From positions 70,654,412 through 70,718,411 of the forward strand of contig CP154956.1 in the NCBI GenBank assembly GCA_039621445.1: 64,000 bases of DNA. Reading direction: 5' to 3'. Below, in pieces: positions 1-11,948 of the stretch (position 1 is its first letter; every line of letters begins with the position of its first letter). The notes under the pieces were generated by a model. The model saw nothing but the letters and a program-made list of their open reading frames with translations, had not been told where the DNA came from and searched no databases. Origin of the DNA: Euglena gracilis (taxonomy: Eukaryota; Euglenida; Euglenophyceae; Euglenales). Both the position numbers and the translations under genes were made by a program.

Positions 1-602
1 TCGGGGTCCAGCCAGGTGCTAACTGGCTGGACCCCCTGGGGTAAAGGGGGTCCAGGGCTTAAGAAATTCCCGCCTGGGGGGTCCTCCTGGCCTTTGCCTG
101 GCTGGAGTAAGCCTTTGTTTGGGAAAGGCACCCCCCCCCCCGGGGGGGCCGACCGCAACCACGCCCTGCCCACCGTGGACGGCCCTGTATGACCTTGTGT
201 CGCAGCGCTGTCCGGTGCGGGCGATGCCCCCCAAGTCCTGCGGGACACAGTCCACGGGGTGCGCTATGCGATGTGTGACCAGGCTGAACTGCAAGGTCAG
301 GCCAACCGCCCCCTGGGCAGGGGGAAGCGACCCTGCTGCTGGGGGTCCAGCCAACCGGGACCTTTTCTCCAGCCAGCAACTCCCAGCCGAGGCGGGGGTC
401 CGCTGGCAATAATACAGAAATAAAGTTGGACCCAGCCCAACGAAGCCGGCTGGACCCAATTTTTGGAAACGGCAGTCAACAATGCCCCAAACAATGCACT
501 AGTGAGGGGGTTTCGGGTATCACCCCCCGCCCGGTCCCTCACCTTCCAGGACACTCCCGCAGCCTCCCCCCTCGGGGTGGGTCGAATTCAGGTCGAATTC
601 AG
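1..602. other. GC-rich stretch without a recognised gene
   Basis: Repeated short words of the form CTGGACCC/GGGTCCAG and a C10G7 run (about 130-146) are present. Open frames here overlap on both strands and show no consistent third-position bias, so I treat them as chance frames of GC-rich DNA. Confidence 0.5.
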
Positions 603-713
603 GCCAGCCTGTGTGCGACACGTGCTACTCCAACCCGCCGGAGGCCCGCGGCCCCCATGGCCCCCGCCGGGCCCCGGACGTGGTGCACCAGCTCAGGGGC
701 ATCGTTTTTCCGC
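603..713 (+). CDS. Candidate internal exon, unknown protein (CxxC)
   Basis: Downstream of an AG at 601-602 (AATTCAG) one frame reads about 36 codons with G or C at nearly every third position, much higher than in the other two frames. The peptide begins QPVCDTCYSNPPEARG and continues to VVHQLRG; it has a single CxxC and no family I recognise. The 3' boundary is uncertain because no good GT donor follows directly. It may belong to a gene that also uses the exon-like segment at 6.2 kb. The call rests on codon composition only. Confidence 0.35.
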
Positions 714-854
714 TTGGTCGACGTCCCATTGGATAAGGTAATCTCTCGGGGTCAAGTGAAATCAGAATCTATGGAATTTTCGAGCGCTGGAGCAAGTTTC
801 ATGCGTTAGAACCCTTGTTCGTAGCGTTTCCATCCACCGGCGCAGCCATTAGTG

Positions 855-1262
855 CTCTTCGGGGGGGTTACAGTAGGAGGAGGTTCGAGCTCGAACGTTC
901 GAGCTCGAACCTCCTCGAACGTTTTTAAGCCCCCCCCCTTCAAAGGGGGGGGGCTTAAAAACGTTCGAGGACCCTCCTCGAATGTCCTCGAACGACATTC
1001 GAGGAGGGTCTCGAACCTCCTCGAATGTCCTCGAACGACATTCGAGGAGGGTCTCGAACCTCCTCGAACGTCGTCGAACGACATTCGAGGAGGGTCTCGA
1101 ACCTCCTCGAACGTCCTCGAACGACATTCGAGGAGGGTCTCGAACCTCCTCGAACGTCCTCGAACGACGTTCGAGGAGGGTCTCGAACCTCCTCGAATGT
1201 CCTCGAACGACATTCGAGGAGGGTCTCGAACCTCCTCGAACGACCTCGAACGACATCTCGAC
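855..1262. repeat. Palindromic 43-bp satellite, block 1
   Basis: Tandem units of about 43 bp contain TCGAACGACATTCGAGGAGG and its near reverse complement, so every unit can fold on itself. All frames stay open because the unit lacks stop triplets; these are not genes. At the left end, 913-938 and 945-970 form a perfect 26-bp inverted repeat (AACGTTTTTAAG plus nine C, against nine G plus CTTAAAAACGTT) with a 6-nt loop. The left flank (AGTGCTCTTC...GGTTACAGTAG) matches, inverted, the right flank of block 3. Confidence 0.9.
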
Positions 1263-1572
1263 CCTTCTCCTATGTACATGCCTACAGTTTTCATCATCTC
1301 TATTTTTTGCGGTCACTGGATTGTGCAGAGGCTAGCTCTGGGGCGGTTCGGAATGTTTTGAAGTACCTCCAGGCAGGCCGTGAAAGGGCCCCCTGCTCTG
1401 AATCTGGTTCGCTGAAGCGTCTCTGGTTCCAGAAGTTTTGAAATGAGGTTTTGAAAGACAGGCAGTGTGAGACACAGGCGGAAGTAGTGTGTGGGGTGGG
1501 CGGGTGGGCAGAGATGGAGAGGGGGAGAGAGAGGTGGACAGAGATGGATTGTGTCTCACTGTGGCAGAAACG

Positions 1573-3710
1573 AAGGGGTTGGCAGATAAAACGGGTTTAT
1601 TTTGTTAATGAAAGGGATAGGGTTAGGTCGACTTGCACCCGAGAAGGGGTTGGCAGATAAAAGGGGTTTATTTTGTTAATGAAAGGGATAGGGTTAGGTC
1701 GACTTGCACCCGAGAAGGGATTGGCAGATAAAAGGGGTTTATTTTGTTAATGAAAGGGATAGGGTTAGGTCGACTTGCACCCGAGAAGGGGTTGGCAGAA
1801 AAAACGGGTTTATTTTGTTAATGAAAGGAATAGGGTTAGGTCGACTTGCACCCGAGAAGGGGTTGGCGGATAAAAGGGGTTTATTTTGTTAATGAAAGGG
1901 ATAGGGTTAGGTCGACTTGCACCCGAGAAGGGGTTGGTAGATAAAAGGGGTTTATTTTGTTAATGAAAGGGATAGGGTTAGGTCGACTTGCACCCGAGAA
2001 GGGGTTGGCAGAAAAAAGGGTTGGCAGATAAAACGGGTTTATTTTGTTAATGAAAGGGATAGGGTTAGGTCGACTTGCACCCGAGAAGGGGTTGGCGGAT
2101 AAAAGGGGTTTATTTTGTTAATGAAAGGGATAGGGTTAGGTCGACTTGCACCCGAGAAGGGGTTGGCAGATAAAAGGGGTTTATTTTGTTAATGAAAGGG
2201 ATAGGGTTAGGTCGATTTGCACCCGAGAAGGGGTTGGCAGATAAAAGGGGTTTATTTTGTTAATGAAAGGGATAGGGTTAGGTCGACTTGCACCCGAGAA
2301 GGGGTTGGCAGATAAAAGGGGTTTATTTTGTTAATGAAAGGGATAGGGTTAGGTCGACTTGCACCCGAGAAGGGGTTGGCAGATAAAAGGGGTTTATTTT
2401 GTTAATGAAAGGGATAGGGTTAGGTCAACTTGCACCCGAGAAGGGGTTGGCAGAAAAAAGGGTTGGCAGATAAAACGGGTTTATTTTGTTAATGAAAGGG
2501 ATAGGGTTAGGTCGACTTGCACCCGAGAAGGGGTTGGCGGATAAAACGGGTTTATTTTGTTAATGAAAGGGATAGGGTTAGGTCGACTTGCACCCGAGAA
2601 GGGGTTGGCAGATAAAAGGGGTTTATTTTGTTAATGAAAGGGATAGGGTTAGGTCGACTTGCACCCGAGAAGGGGTTGGCGGAAAAAGGGTTGGCAGATA
2701 AAACGGGTTTATTTTGTTAATGAAAGGGATAGGGTTAGGTCGACTTGCACCCGAGAAGGGGTTGGTAGATAAAAGGGGTTTATTTTGTTAATGAAAGGGA
2801 TAGGGTTAGGTCGACTTGCACCCGAGAAGGGGTTGGCAGAAAAAAGGGTTGGCAGATAAAACGGGTTTATTTTGTTAATGAAAGGGATAGGGTTAGGTCG
2901 ACTTGCACCCGAGAAGGGGTTGGCAGATAAAAGGGGTTTATTTTGTTAATGAAAGGGATAGGGTTAGGTCGACTTGCACCCGAGAAGGGGTTGGCAGAAA
3001 AAAGGGTTGGCAGATAAAACGGGTTTATTTTGTTAATGAAAGGGATAGGGTTAGGTCGACTTGCACCCGAGAAGGGGTTGGCGGATAAAACGGGTTTATT
3101 TTGTTAATGAAAGGGATAGGGTTAGGTCGACTTGCACCCGAGAAGGGGTTGGCAGATAAAAGGGGTTTATTTTGTTAATGAAAGGGATAGGGTTAGGTCG
3201 ACTTGCACCCGAGAAGGGGTTGGCAGAAAAAAGGGTTGGCAGATAAAACGGGTTTATTTTGTTAATGAAAGGGATAGGGTTAGGTCGACTTGCACCCGAG
3301 AAGGGGTTGGTAGAGATAAAAGGGGTTTATTTTGTTAATGAAAGGGATAGGGTTAGGTCGACTTGCACCCGAGAAGGGGTTGGCAGAAAAAAGGGTTGGC
3401 AGATAAAACGGGTTTATTTTGTTAATGAAAGGGATAGGGTTAGGTCGACTTGCACCCGAGAAGGGGTTGGTAGATAAAAGGGGTTTATTTTGTTAACGAA
3501 AGGGATGGGGTTAGGTCGACTTGCACCCGAGAAGGGGTTGGCAGAAAAAAGGGTTGGCAGATAAAACGGGTTTATTTTGTTAATGAAAGGGATAGGGTTA
3601 GGTCGACTTGCACCCGAGAAGGGGTTGGCGGATAAAAGGGGTTTATTTTGTTAATGAAAGGGATAGGGTTAGGTCGACTTGCACCCGAGAAGGGGTTGGC
3701 AGATAAAAGG
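1573..3710. repeat. Satellite array 1, ~71-bp unit with telomere-like core
   Basis: About 28 tandem copies of a ~71-bp unit contain GATAGGGTTAGGTCGACTTG and TTTATTTTGTTAATGAAAGG. Some units carry a ~16-bp extra segment (GGCAGAAAAAAGGGTT), which gives an ~87-bp variant; the order of short and long units suggests higher-order repeats. Each unit has one AGGGTTAGG, close to the TTAGGG telomere repeat but not tandem. The small recurrent ORFs across it are satellite reading frames, not genes. Confidence 0.93.
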
Positions 3711-3873
3711 GCCAACAGCCAACAGGGCTGTTGGCTTCGTCGTGTGGGACCGGAACTGATATTATTTTTCTTGTCTCCTGTTGCCTGCGTTGCCGCAACC
3801 GTTGTGCAGATGCTGGTACAGAGTCAGTATGATTTTCATTTTCCTTGATTCAGTCATGCATGTACATAGGAGG
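3711..3873. repeat. Unique spacer with hairpin, duplicated 1701 bp downstream
   Basis: The spacer starts with a perfect 10-bp hairpin, GCCAACAGCC / GGCTGTTGGC with a 5-nt loop (3711-3735), and ends in CATGCATGTACATAGGAGG, which opens the next palindromic block. The same segment recurs at 5412 with an offset of exactly 1701 bp. Confidence 0.85.
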
Positions 3874-4216
3874 AGGGTCTCGAACGACCTCGAACGACAT
3901 TCGAGGAGGGTCTCGAACCTCCTCGAACGACCTCGAACGACATTCGAGGAGGGTCTCGAACCTCCTCGAACGACCTCGAACGACATTCGAGGAGGGTCTC
4001 GAACCTCCTCGAACGACCTCGAACGACATTCGAGGAGGGTCTCGAACCTCCTCGAACGACCTCGAACGACGTTCGAGGAGGGTCTCGAACCTCCTCGAAC
4101 GTCCTCGAACGACATTCGAGGAGGGTCTCGAACCTCCTCGAACGTCCTCGAACGACATTCGAGGAGGGTCTCGAACCTCCTCGAACGACCTCGAACGACA
4201 TTCGAGGAGGGTCTCG
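3874..4216. repeat. Palindromic 43-bp satellite, block 2
   Basis: About eight units match block 1 (TCGAACGACCTCGAACGACA, then TTCGAGGAGGGTC). The block runs straight into the second 71-bp array at TCTCGACTTGCACCCGAG, so the two satellites join through their shared TCGA word. Confidence 0.9.
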
Positions 4217-5411
4217 ACTTGCACCCGAGAAGGGGTTGGCAGATAAAAGGGGTTTATTTTGTTAATGAAAGGGATAGGGTTAGGTCGACTTGCACCCGAG
4301 AAGGGGTTGGCAGAAAAAAGGGTTGGCAGATAAAACGGGTTTATTTTGTTAATGAAAGGGATAGGGTTAGGTCGACTTGCACCCGAGAAGGGGTTGGCGG
4401 ATAAAACGGGTTTATTTTGTTAATGAAAGGGATAGGGTTAGGTCGACTTGCACCCGAGAAGGGGTTGGCAGATAAAAGGGGTTTATTTTGTTAATGAAAG
4501 GGATAGGGTTAGGTCGACTTGCACCCGAGAAGGGGTTGGCAGAAAAAAGGGTTGGCAGATAAAACGGGTTTATTTTGTTAATGAAAGGGATAGGGTTAGG
4601 TCGACTTGCACCCGAGAAGGGGTTGGTAGATAAAAGGGGTTTATTTTGTTAATGAAAGGGATAGGGTTAGGTCGACTTGCACCCGAGAAGGGGTTGGCAG
4701 AAAAAAGGGTTGGCAGATAAAACGGGTTTATTTTGTTAATGAAAGGGATAGGGTTAGGTCGACTTGCACCCGAGAAGGGGTTGGCAGATAAAAGGCGTTT
4801 ATTTTGTTAATGAAAGGGATAGGGTTAGGTCGACTTGCACCCGAGAAGGGGTTGGCAGAAAAAAGGGTTGGCAGATAAAACGGGTTTATTTTGTTAATGA
4901 AAGGGATAGGGTTAGGTCGATTTGCACCCGAGAAGGGGTTGGCGGATAAAACGGGTTTATTTTGTTAATGAAAGGGATAGGGTTAGGTCGACTTGCACCC
5001 GAGAAGGGGTTGGCAGATAAAAGGGGTTTATTTTGTTAATGAAAGGGATAGGGTTAGGTCGACTTGCACCCGAGAAGGGGTTGGCAGAAAAAAGGGTTGG
5101 CAGATAAAACGGGTTTATTTTGTTAATGAAAGGGATAGGGTTAGGTCGACTTGCACCCGAGAAGGGGTTGGTAGATAAAAGGGGTTTATTTTGTTAATGA
5201 AAGGGATAGGGTTAGGTCGACTTGCACCCGAGAAGGGGTTGGCAGAAAAAAGGGTTGGCAGATAAAACGGGTTTATTTTGTTAATGAAAGGGATAGGGTT
5301 AGGTCGACTTGCACCCGAGAAGGGGTTGGCGGATAAAAGGGGTTTATTTTGTTAATGAAAGGGATAGGGTTAGGTCGACTTGCACCCGAGAAGGGGTTGG
5401 CAGATAAAAGG
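4217..5411. repeat. Satellite array 2, ~71-bp unit
   Basis: The unit and the long/short variant pattern are the same as in array 1. Together with the preceding block and the spacer on either side, this looks like a segmental duplication of array plus spacer plus palindromic block. Confidence 0.92.
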
Positions 5412-5925
5412 GCCAACAGCCAACAGGGCTGTTGGCTTCGTCGTGTGGGACCGGAACTGATATTATTTTTCTTGTCTCCTGTTGCCTGCGTTGCCGCAAC
5501 CGTTGTGCAGATGCTGGTACAGAGTCAGTATGATTTTCATTTTCCTTGATTCAGTCATGCATGTACATAGGAGGAGGGTCTCGAACGACCTCGAACGACA
5601 TTCGAGGAGGGTCTCGAACCTCCTCGAACGACCTCGAACGACATTCGAGGAGGGTCTCGAACCTCCTCGAACGACCTCGAACGACATTCGAGGAGGGTCT
5701 CGAACCTCCTCGAACGACCTCGAACGACATTCGAGGAGGGTCTCGAACCTCCTCGAACGACCTCGAACGACGTTCGAGGAGGGTCTCGAACCTCCTCGAA
5801 CGTCCTCGAACGACATTCGAGGAGGGTCTCGAACCTCCTCGAACGTCCTCGAACGACATTCGAGGATGGTCTCGAACCTCCTCGAATGTCCTTCCAGGAG
5901 GTTCGAGGAGGTTCGAGACCCTCCT
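5412..5925. repeat. Second copy of hairpin spacer plus palindromic block 3
   Basis: 5412-5574 repeats the spacer of 3711-3873, and 5575-5925 holds about eight 43-bp units. Identity with the first copy continues to about 5865, then the last units diverge. The right flank (GTAACCCTCCCAGTGCTCTT) is the inverse of the left flank of block 1, so blocks 1 and 3 face each other across the satellite arrays. Confidence 0.88.
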
Positions 5926-6156
5926 CCTACGGTCCATCCCACTACCGTAACCCTCCCAGTGCTCTTCAGTGGCAACCCGCTTCACGGCCGAAGTCCAAAA
6001 TCCAACGTTGCAACATCGAAGTCAGGCAGGACCCAAACAATTGTGTACCTCCCCACTGGGCGATCAGCGGCTTTGTGGTGTGTGTTCAGCCTGTTTATGT
6101 CAGCCATTCACTGTGGCGGCCATTTCCCAGGGGGGGGGGGGGCGGGGCCGGCCGCT

Positions 6157-6376
6157 CCTCCCCATGGCCCCTGCCCCCGATCACGATCGAGGGGCCGGTC
6201 GCGGGGCCCAACGCGCTCCGCCTGCAGGGCGTGCTCAACACGGGGCACACGTACGACTCTGTGATCGACGACGACCCCGTCCAGCCCCTCGGGCGCCGGA
6301 CCAAGGACGGCTGGTGGGTGAAGTGCCGGGGCCGGGGGTCGCCCTCCCGCTCGCTGGACAGCAAGTGCCGAGTTCC
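6157..6376 (+). CDS. Candidate internal exon, unknown protein
   Basis: One frame over roughly 70 codons has G or C at almost every third position, as expected of a real exon in this genome. The peptide includes PITIEGPVAGPNALRLQGVL, then GHTYDSVIDDDPVQPLG and TKDGWWVKCRG. I do not recognise the family. Flanks are lower in GC and carry poly-G/poly-C runs, so the exact splice sites are unclear. It may be a 5' exon of the large + strand gene or part of a separate gene shared with 603-713. Confidence 0.45.
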
Positions 6377-6949
6377 CCCGGGGGGGGGGACTCGGGGCTT
6401 GGGGTGTACCCAAGAGGCATTACAAGAATTGGCGCCCCCACTCGCAAACACCCGTTACTTTGGGTGCAGGAATTGTTGAACCATTACCACTCGACTGATT
6501 GCATGAACGCGGTGGGACTCACCCCCCACAAATTTTTTTGTGGGGGGTGAATTATGCAACAAAAACTGGTGTGTTTCACGTTTTCCAAGGGAAAAAATGA
6601 GGAAACGTGGCGGAGAACACCAGAAAACGGATTCCGGCTCGACACATCCCAGGTGTTTCAGGCACCAAATTTTGAAATCTTGTAACGCAGTGCTGTCGCA
6701 GAGAAGTCGTCGACACAGTTACAGGTCCTTGCACGTCACGCTTATCTGCCAAACAAGGGGCCATGCGAGCCGGGGAACAGCAGGACAAATGTATAAAAGT
6801 AAGGCAGGCAAATTTTTGCCTGTCAGATGCCGTGTTCATATGAACACTAGCATACTCCCTCTCACTAATTTCATCACTACGCAATCGTGGTGCAAACCAA
6901 TGGTTGTCGTGTGGAATTGCGTTCACCAGCTGTCACGGACGAGGGGATA

Positions 6950-7385
6950 GTGTCGCACAACTGATGTGTGTTGGTGCGCGAAGTTTGCGCCCACAAACAA
7001 ACTTTGTTTTTGCGTACTAAGGCTCGCACAAACACATTATTCTGAAGTGATTGATTAAATGTTGGTGTGCGCATTTGTGCGCACCAACTTAATTTTGTTG
7101 ACGCCGTCAAATCCGCGCACCAACACGCCTATCACGTTCAAAAACCTTGTAGGGTCATGGCCATCATCAGTGTCTTTTAACATGAACATGTTGTTTGTTG
7201 CTGCCCATGCACAAACCCTCCGTATACCGGTTTCCCCAAGATGTTGGTGCGCGCATTTGTGCCAACAAACAAAATTTGTTTGTGGGCTCATTTGCGACCA
7301 CCAACATGTCATTTTACCTTCAACGTTTTGTGTTTTGTGCTCAAATGCGCCCACAAACATACATCAGTTGCGTGACGGCTGGCTG
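6950..7385. repeat. Cluster of short repeats, TTGGTGCGCGCATTTGTGC type
   Basis: Five or so copies in both orientations of a ~45-bp word built from GTTGGTGCGCGCATTTGTGC and CAACAAACAAAATTTGTTTG occur here. Examples are near 6971, 7063, 7240 and 7330. Spacing is irregular. Confidence 0.7.
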
Positions 7386-9764
7386 ACGTAGTCTGTTGTA
7401 TGTGATGCAATAAGGCTCCGTCTGTCTTTACGGGCGGCTGCAGTTCCCAAGCCAGTCCAGGCCAGGCACCACGTCAGCACCAGTACCAATAGTCGTAACA
7501 GCGGGTGTGTGTTTCCCACCTATTTGACACCAATCCCACCCTCGGCCCCTTTCATGTCACTCGGTAAGCAACATGCATATCAAACCACCTGGGGTTACAA
7601 CCCTCCAATACAGGGTTGCAACAATTCATAAACTGTTTTCTGTGTGTCAGGGCACAGGGTCCCAGAAATATCGTAAAAAATTGAAAACTTGCGCAAATGC
7701 GCCATTTCAAAGAAAAACCCTTAAATGTGAATTCGGCCGCCTATGCACACCCCCCACTGACGCGTGCACGTGTGCCATTTTTTTCCGAAGGGAGATGGCA
7801 AAATGGATGAATTTTTGACTGTGATTGGGGGGCAGCCCCCACCTGGACCCCCCTTCCCCCCCCAAATAACGGTCAAAAGTGCCTTTGCATTTTGTTCATC
7901 CCGTTTCTGCACCATCTCTTTCTCTGTGGTTGTGTGTTCGCAAGTTCAAGGGAATTTTGAGCCCAAGCAACACATTTGTCTGGATTGAATGTTTCTTGTT
8001 TCAGCTACACGAGCATGGCAACCCCTGCACTTGATGGCGACAAGGATGCATTCGTGGTCCTCAGGGTATATGTGGGTGAGAATCGTCCAGTTTAAGCCGC
8101 TGCTGCCGGCGTGAGTGGGTGGGCAGGCGAGGGAGAGGTGCAAGAGTATGCCGCATATGACCCTGCTCCTGACACGTGGGTGCGGGTTCAAAGTGTCTTG
8201 CGAGAGTCGTGGCCGTGCCGATTTGGACCTGTCTGATTGACCTGCTGTCTTTTGATTTGGATTGATGCACTGCTGCTTTGCTTTCTTTTCCCTGCCGTCT
8301 TGCGTACCTGTCTTTTTTTCTGTGCCCCGCGACTGGGGCATTGTTTCCAAACAGATTTTGTTGGGCTTCTGCGGTGTCTGGGACGCTTCTTCTTTTAACA
8401 AAGAAACAACTTTTGTCAGCTGATGGTGTCTTTTCCCCCTGTTTCCCACAGATTCAGAGGTTTTGTCACATCCCACTGCAAAGCTGACTTGCGGGGCATG
8501 TCCTTGTTCGCCGGCGGTTCTGTCTGTGCCACATTAGCTCACTCCGATTTTCCCTTTGAAGCAGAAGAATCAAAAGTTCTGCAACAACTTTAATCCCTCA
8601 AATGCAAGGAGGCAAGTCAATAAAAAACACCGGACAATTTAAAAAGGGGCAAAAGGAGGCAAAAAGAAAAGGTGCAAACCCTGTCACCTTTTTGTTGCAT
8701 CCCCGGGAGGCTGAGACCACGACGGCAAAAAAATCAGGCCATGAGGACAAGTGTGCTGGGAGAGGATCCCTTAATGGACTTAGCACCATCAGCTGGTGGA
8801 AAATGTGCCCCCCAGCATTCTGTATCTAATTCAAAGGGGTAGAACCCATTTCTGAGCAGACTACACGTAAACCCAAAAAGTAAAACAAAGGAGAACAAAT
8901 TTTGGGAACCTTGAAGAACTATGTGGCAGAAAAAGCTCCAAGGCAGGGGGGAGAACGTTTTTTTTTCTTCATTTTCCCCAACGGTTTTGGATTTTTGCTG
9001 GAAAAACTTTGACTCTGAAAAATACCTCGTTCTGTTCCCGATTTTTTTTTCATGAGACCAAAAATTTTTTTCAATTTTGTTGTCATGCAACTTTTCGAAT
9101 TTTTGCTTTTACTTGAGGTTTTTTTATTTATATTTTTTTGTGTTTTTTTCTGTGGCGCGAAGCGTGGAAAACTTTTTTGGGAAATGCCCTGAGCAAGATG
9201 GCTCTATTTGGGAGGGGGTCCCTGCCCCGGGGGCCCCCCCGGTGTTTAAAAGGAAGCTTTGTTCCCAATTTGTTTTGTCCGGAAATTTTCCCAGCGGTTT
9301 CAAGCGGGTATCCAAGATTTTTACGGCATTTTTTAAGCTTTTACCAAATATTTTATCTGTCAATTTTTTTCCCGTCAGCAATTCAAAATTTATTCAACCC
9401 CCTAAAAAGCCTATGCCAATCAATGCACAAAAATTGATAAGGATTTGAATTCCCTCGACGGGCAGCGCAAGGAGGAGACACACATTCGCAGCTTGCGGAG
9501 AGCCAGTGAACAGCTGTCCTGCGCGTGATTTTTTCTCCTCTTTTGTGGAAGGGTAAGAATGTGAGCGAGGACGTTGCTCTTGCCCCCACCCCTGCAGGCC
9601 GGCCTCGGGGTTTCTTTTCCCACTGCCCACACCCCTAAAACGCGACGTGCCTAAAACCTGAAGTCGCCTCCAGAATTGCTGAATATCCACGGGGGCCCAT
9701 CGCGGGATCCCCCCTCCCCTTCAGGGCTCACATCCAAACCTGCTCTCGATTCACAGGCGATCGC
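7386..9764. other. No recognised gene
   Basis: Mixed-composition DNA with no exon-like high-GC3 frame. One small imperfect palindrome lies at about 7817-7876 (TTTTTGACTGTGATTGGGGG against CCCAAATAACGGTCAAAA). From 8930 to 9440 the sequence is T-rich. Open frames are short and unsupported. Confidence 0.5.
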
Positions 9765-9930
9765 ATGCAATGGTTCTCCTGGTCCTTCTTCTCCCCACTG
9801 CGACGGGCCCTCCTCCTCATCTGCCTTGTCCAAACGGCGACCACTACTGCCGGGCCTTTGCAGCCTGCCCCGCCTTTCTTGCCAGGCACCCATCTCCCCG
9901 ATGGGAATGGGACTGTCGAGGCCCTCCCCC
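9765..9930 (+). CDS. Candidate first exon: signal peptide of the DUF229-like gene
   Basis: An ATG opens a frame beginning MQWFSWSFFSPLRRALLLIC, that is, a short arginine-containing segment then a hydrophobic stretch, typical of a signal peptide or signal anchor. It continues with a Pro-rich linker to GCHPVV before a stop at 9965; a GT at about 9931 (CCCGAG^GTTGTC) could be the donor. DUF229 proteins are secretory or type II membrane proteins with an N-terminal hydrophobic segment followed by a Cys-containing region, so this fits the start of the downstream gene. Linkage to the exons from 14.7 kb is inferred, not shown; the ORF could be chance. Confidence 0.35.
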
Positions 9931-9965
9931 GAGGTTGTCATCCCGTTGTAACCAATGCAATGTGA

Positions 9966-11948
9966 CCTTCGTTTTGGGCGGTGCATTGAGGGCGATGGAC
10001 GTCCACATTTACCCCGCAATTTCTGGCCATTTCCGTCGTTTTTGGCAGTTTTTGACTCCCCCCCCCCGCAAAACAAAATGAGCATACGGGGTGCCGTGGG
10101 ACAGCTTCGCGTTGTTTGTTTTTTTCATGGTTATGCCAAGTTGCATATCATGCAGTCTTTGGGGTCCGGGTGTACAAAAATGTAATTCTTTTTCTTTTTA
10201 AGAACTTTCGGATAGTTCTTCTTATGGCCCAAAACTTAAAGAATGGGGTAAAAAAAGCCACTAAAATTTGGGCATGGGAAGATCAGCCTCAGAATACAAA
10301 AATTTTCTGATGAGGAGATATACCCCTATTTCCGGTTCTTGAAACCGATTTTCTCACAATTTTCTGCAAGTTTCCTGCAATTTTCCCAAAGGTCTCTGAT
10401 TATTCCCTCCTGCGTGTTGTTGAACGTTTGTGTTGTGTAAAAAGTTTGTAAACAGACGTTTCCACAATGTGTAAAATATATTATCTCATCATAATGAAGA
10501 TAATGATATTGATAGTGATTGCAACTGTGAATTGATATGCATGTCGTTTCGTGAGCAATGTGACCCCCAAAGTCAAATTTTTTTTGTGTTTTGAAGGCGT
10601 TGCATTCTCTTTTTGGTTTGATGGCTCAGTGCGCTATTTCGCAGGAGAGGGGATAGATTGGTTGGCAAAAATGTATTATGTCCTCGAAAAGTGTCTGGGC
10701 AGTGAAGCATTTGGGCGATGACCAGGTTTCAAAAGCCTTGGTCTTTGTTTTGGATGGTCATCGAGTTCTTTAACAGGAGACAGATGTGAAAATTGACAGG
10801 GTGACATACAGGCTTCCGTGGGGGAAAGCAAAACATCCAACCTGGTGCATGTAACCCGAAAATACTTGCCAGAGTTTTTGCGCGGTTTTGGAGGAAATTA
10901 TTGGGTGGGGTTAAAAAGAATGAATGATGACGTTGTGCTATTTCCTTGTGTCGAGTGAGCGTTCATGTTTATCTTCTAAACGAGATTATTTTACCAGTAA
11001 TTAGTTTGGCTCGGTGCAAATGCAACGTGAAATGAGTTTTGGAAGTGGTTGCCAGTGCACTGCAAACCATCTTTTTGATTTCTCACCCCTCCCATTATTT
11101 TTTGTCATCGAATCCACCCGACAGAGCAGGTAAAAATGGCTAAACATAAGCGCACGCCATTACTCCTCACAGGACGCAGCGGAGATGATGCACCACCTCA
11201 GCGTCTTGTAGATTCCATTTTCTTGCGCTATGAACAGGCCCCGCCACTCGTTCCATGTCTCCTCGTGCTGCTCTCAAAGCTGTTGGTTTTCAATCTAGCA
11301 TCAGGCAACCAAGTCAGGCTGCTTCATATCTTTGCATTGAATAGCTTTGAGCGTCTTTAAAAGAGGGGTAAAATGCAGTTTAAGTCAAAAATTTCCTTTG
11401 CTAAGTGCTCTGGTGGTGAGTGAAGGGACGTTCTTCCCCGCCCCGAGACCTTCCCATGCAGCTCCGGGAGGGGGAGGGGCAGAATTCAGGTGATCAATAC
11501 CAAATGCAAATGTATATGCCAGCATCGCTCCCATCACATCAGGACACAGCACAAGCTTTCACGCACATGCCCCATTTGCCCAAAGGTTTTGGCACTCTCA
11601 CTTGCTGTGCCACATAGGCATATGAATGTCTGGTTTTCTTGTCAATGGAATCCAATCCTTGCTGCCCTCCCAAATGTTTCCCACCTGTTGCTGGCTGTGG
11701 CCGGCCTGCCTGTGGCGCATCTGATGATTTCTTTTCCTCTTCATTCAACACCAGCAGCAGCAGCAGCAATTGTCTCGCTCAGCCAGGTATGCGAAATTTC
11801 ATTATTATTAAATTGTTCTAATGATAAAATTCATCGTGACTTTTTGTTGGTTCCAGAAGCAGGGATTTTTTGAACCCGGGGGGGGGGGGGGGGGGGAAGG
11901 CTACGCTAGACCTCCTCCCCCTGGGGGTTGCCTCCAAGGGTTTGTGGG
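9966..11948. other. No recognised gene; AT-leaning noncoding DNA
   Basis: No high-GC3 frame was found. Short ORFs such as 11136-11360 and 11490-11873 have no recognisable motif. If 9765 is the first exon, this is intron. Confidence 0.5.

Noticed and set aside
806-1441. Long overlapping ORFs of EVRDPPRMSFE / RRVSNLLERPRTT type
   Set aside because: They are read from the 43-bp palindromic satellite, which has no stops in several frames on both strands; not proteins.
1704-5178. Repeated ~61-aa ORFs starting MHPRRGWQIK
   Set aside because: Products of the 71-bp satellite unit; no codon bias and identical in each unit.
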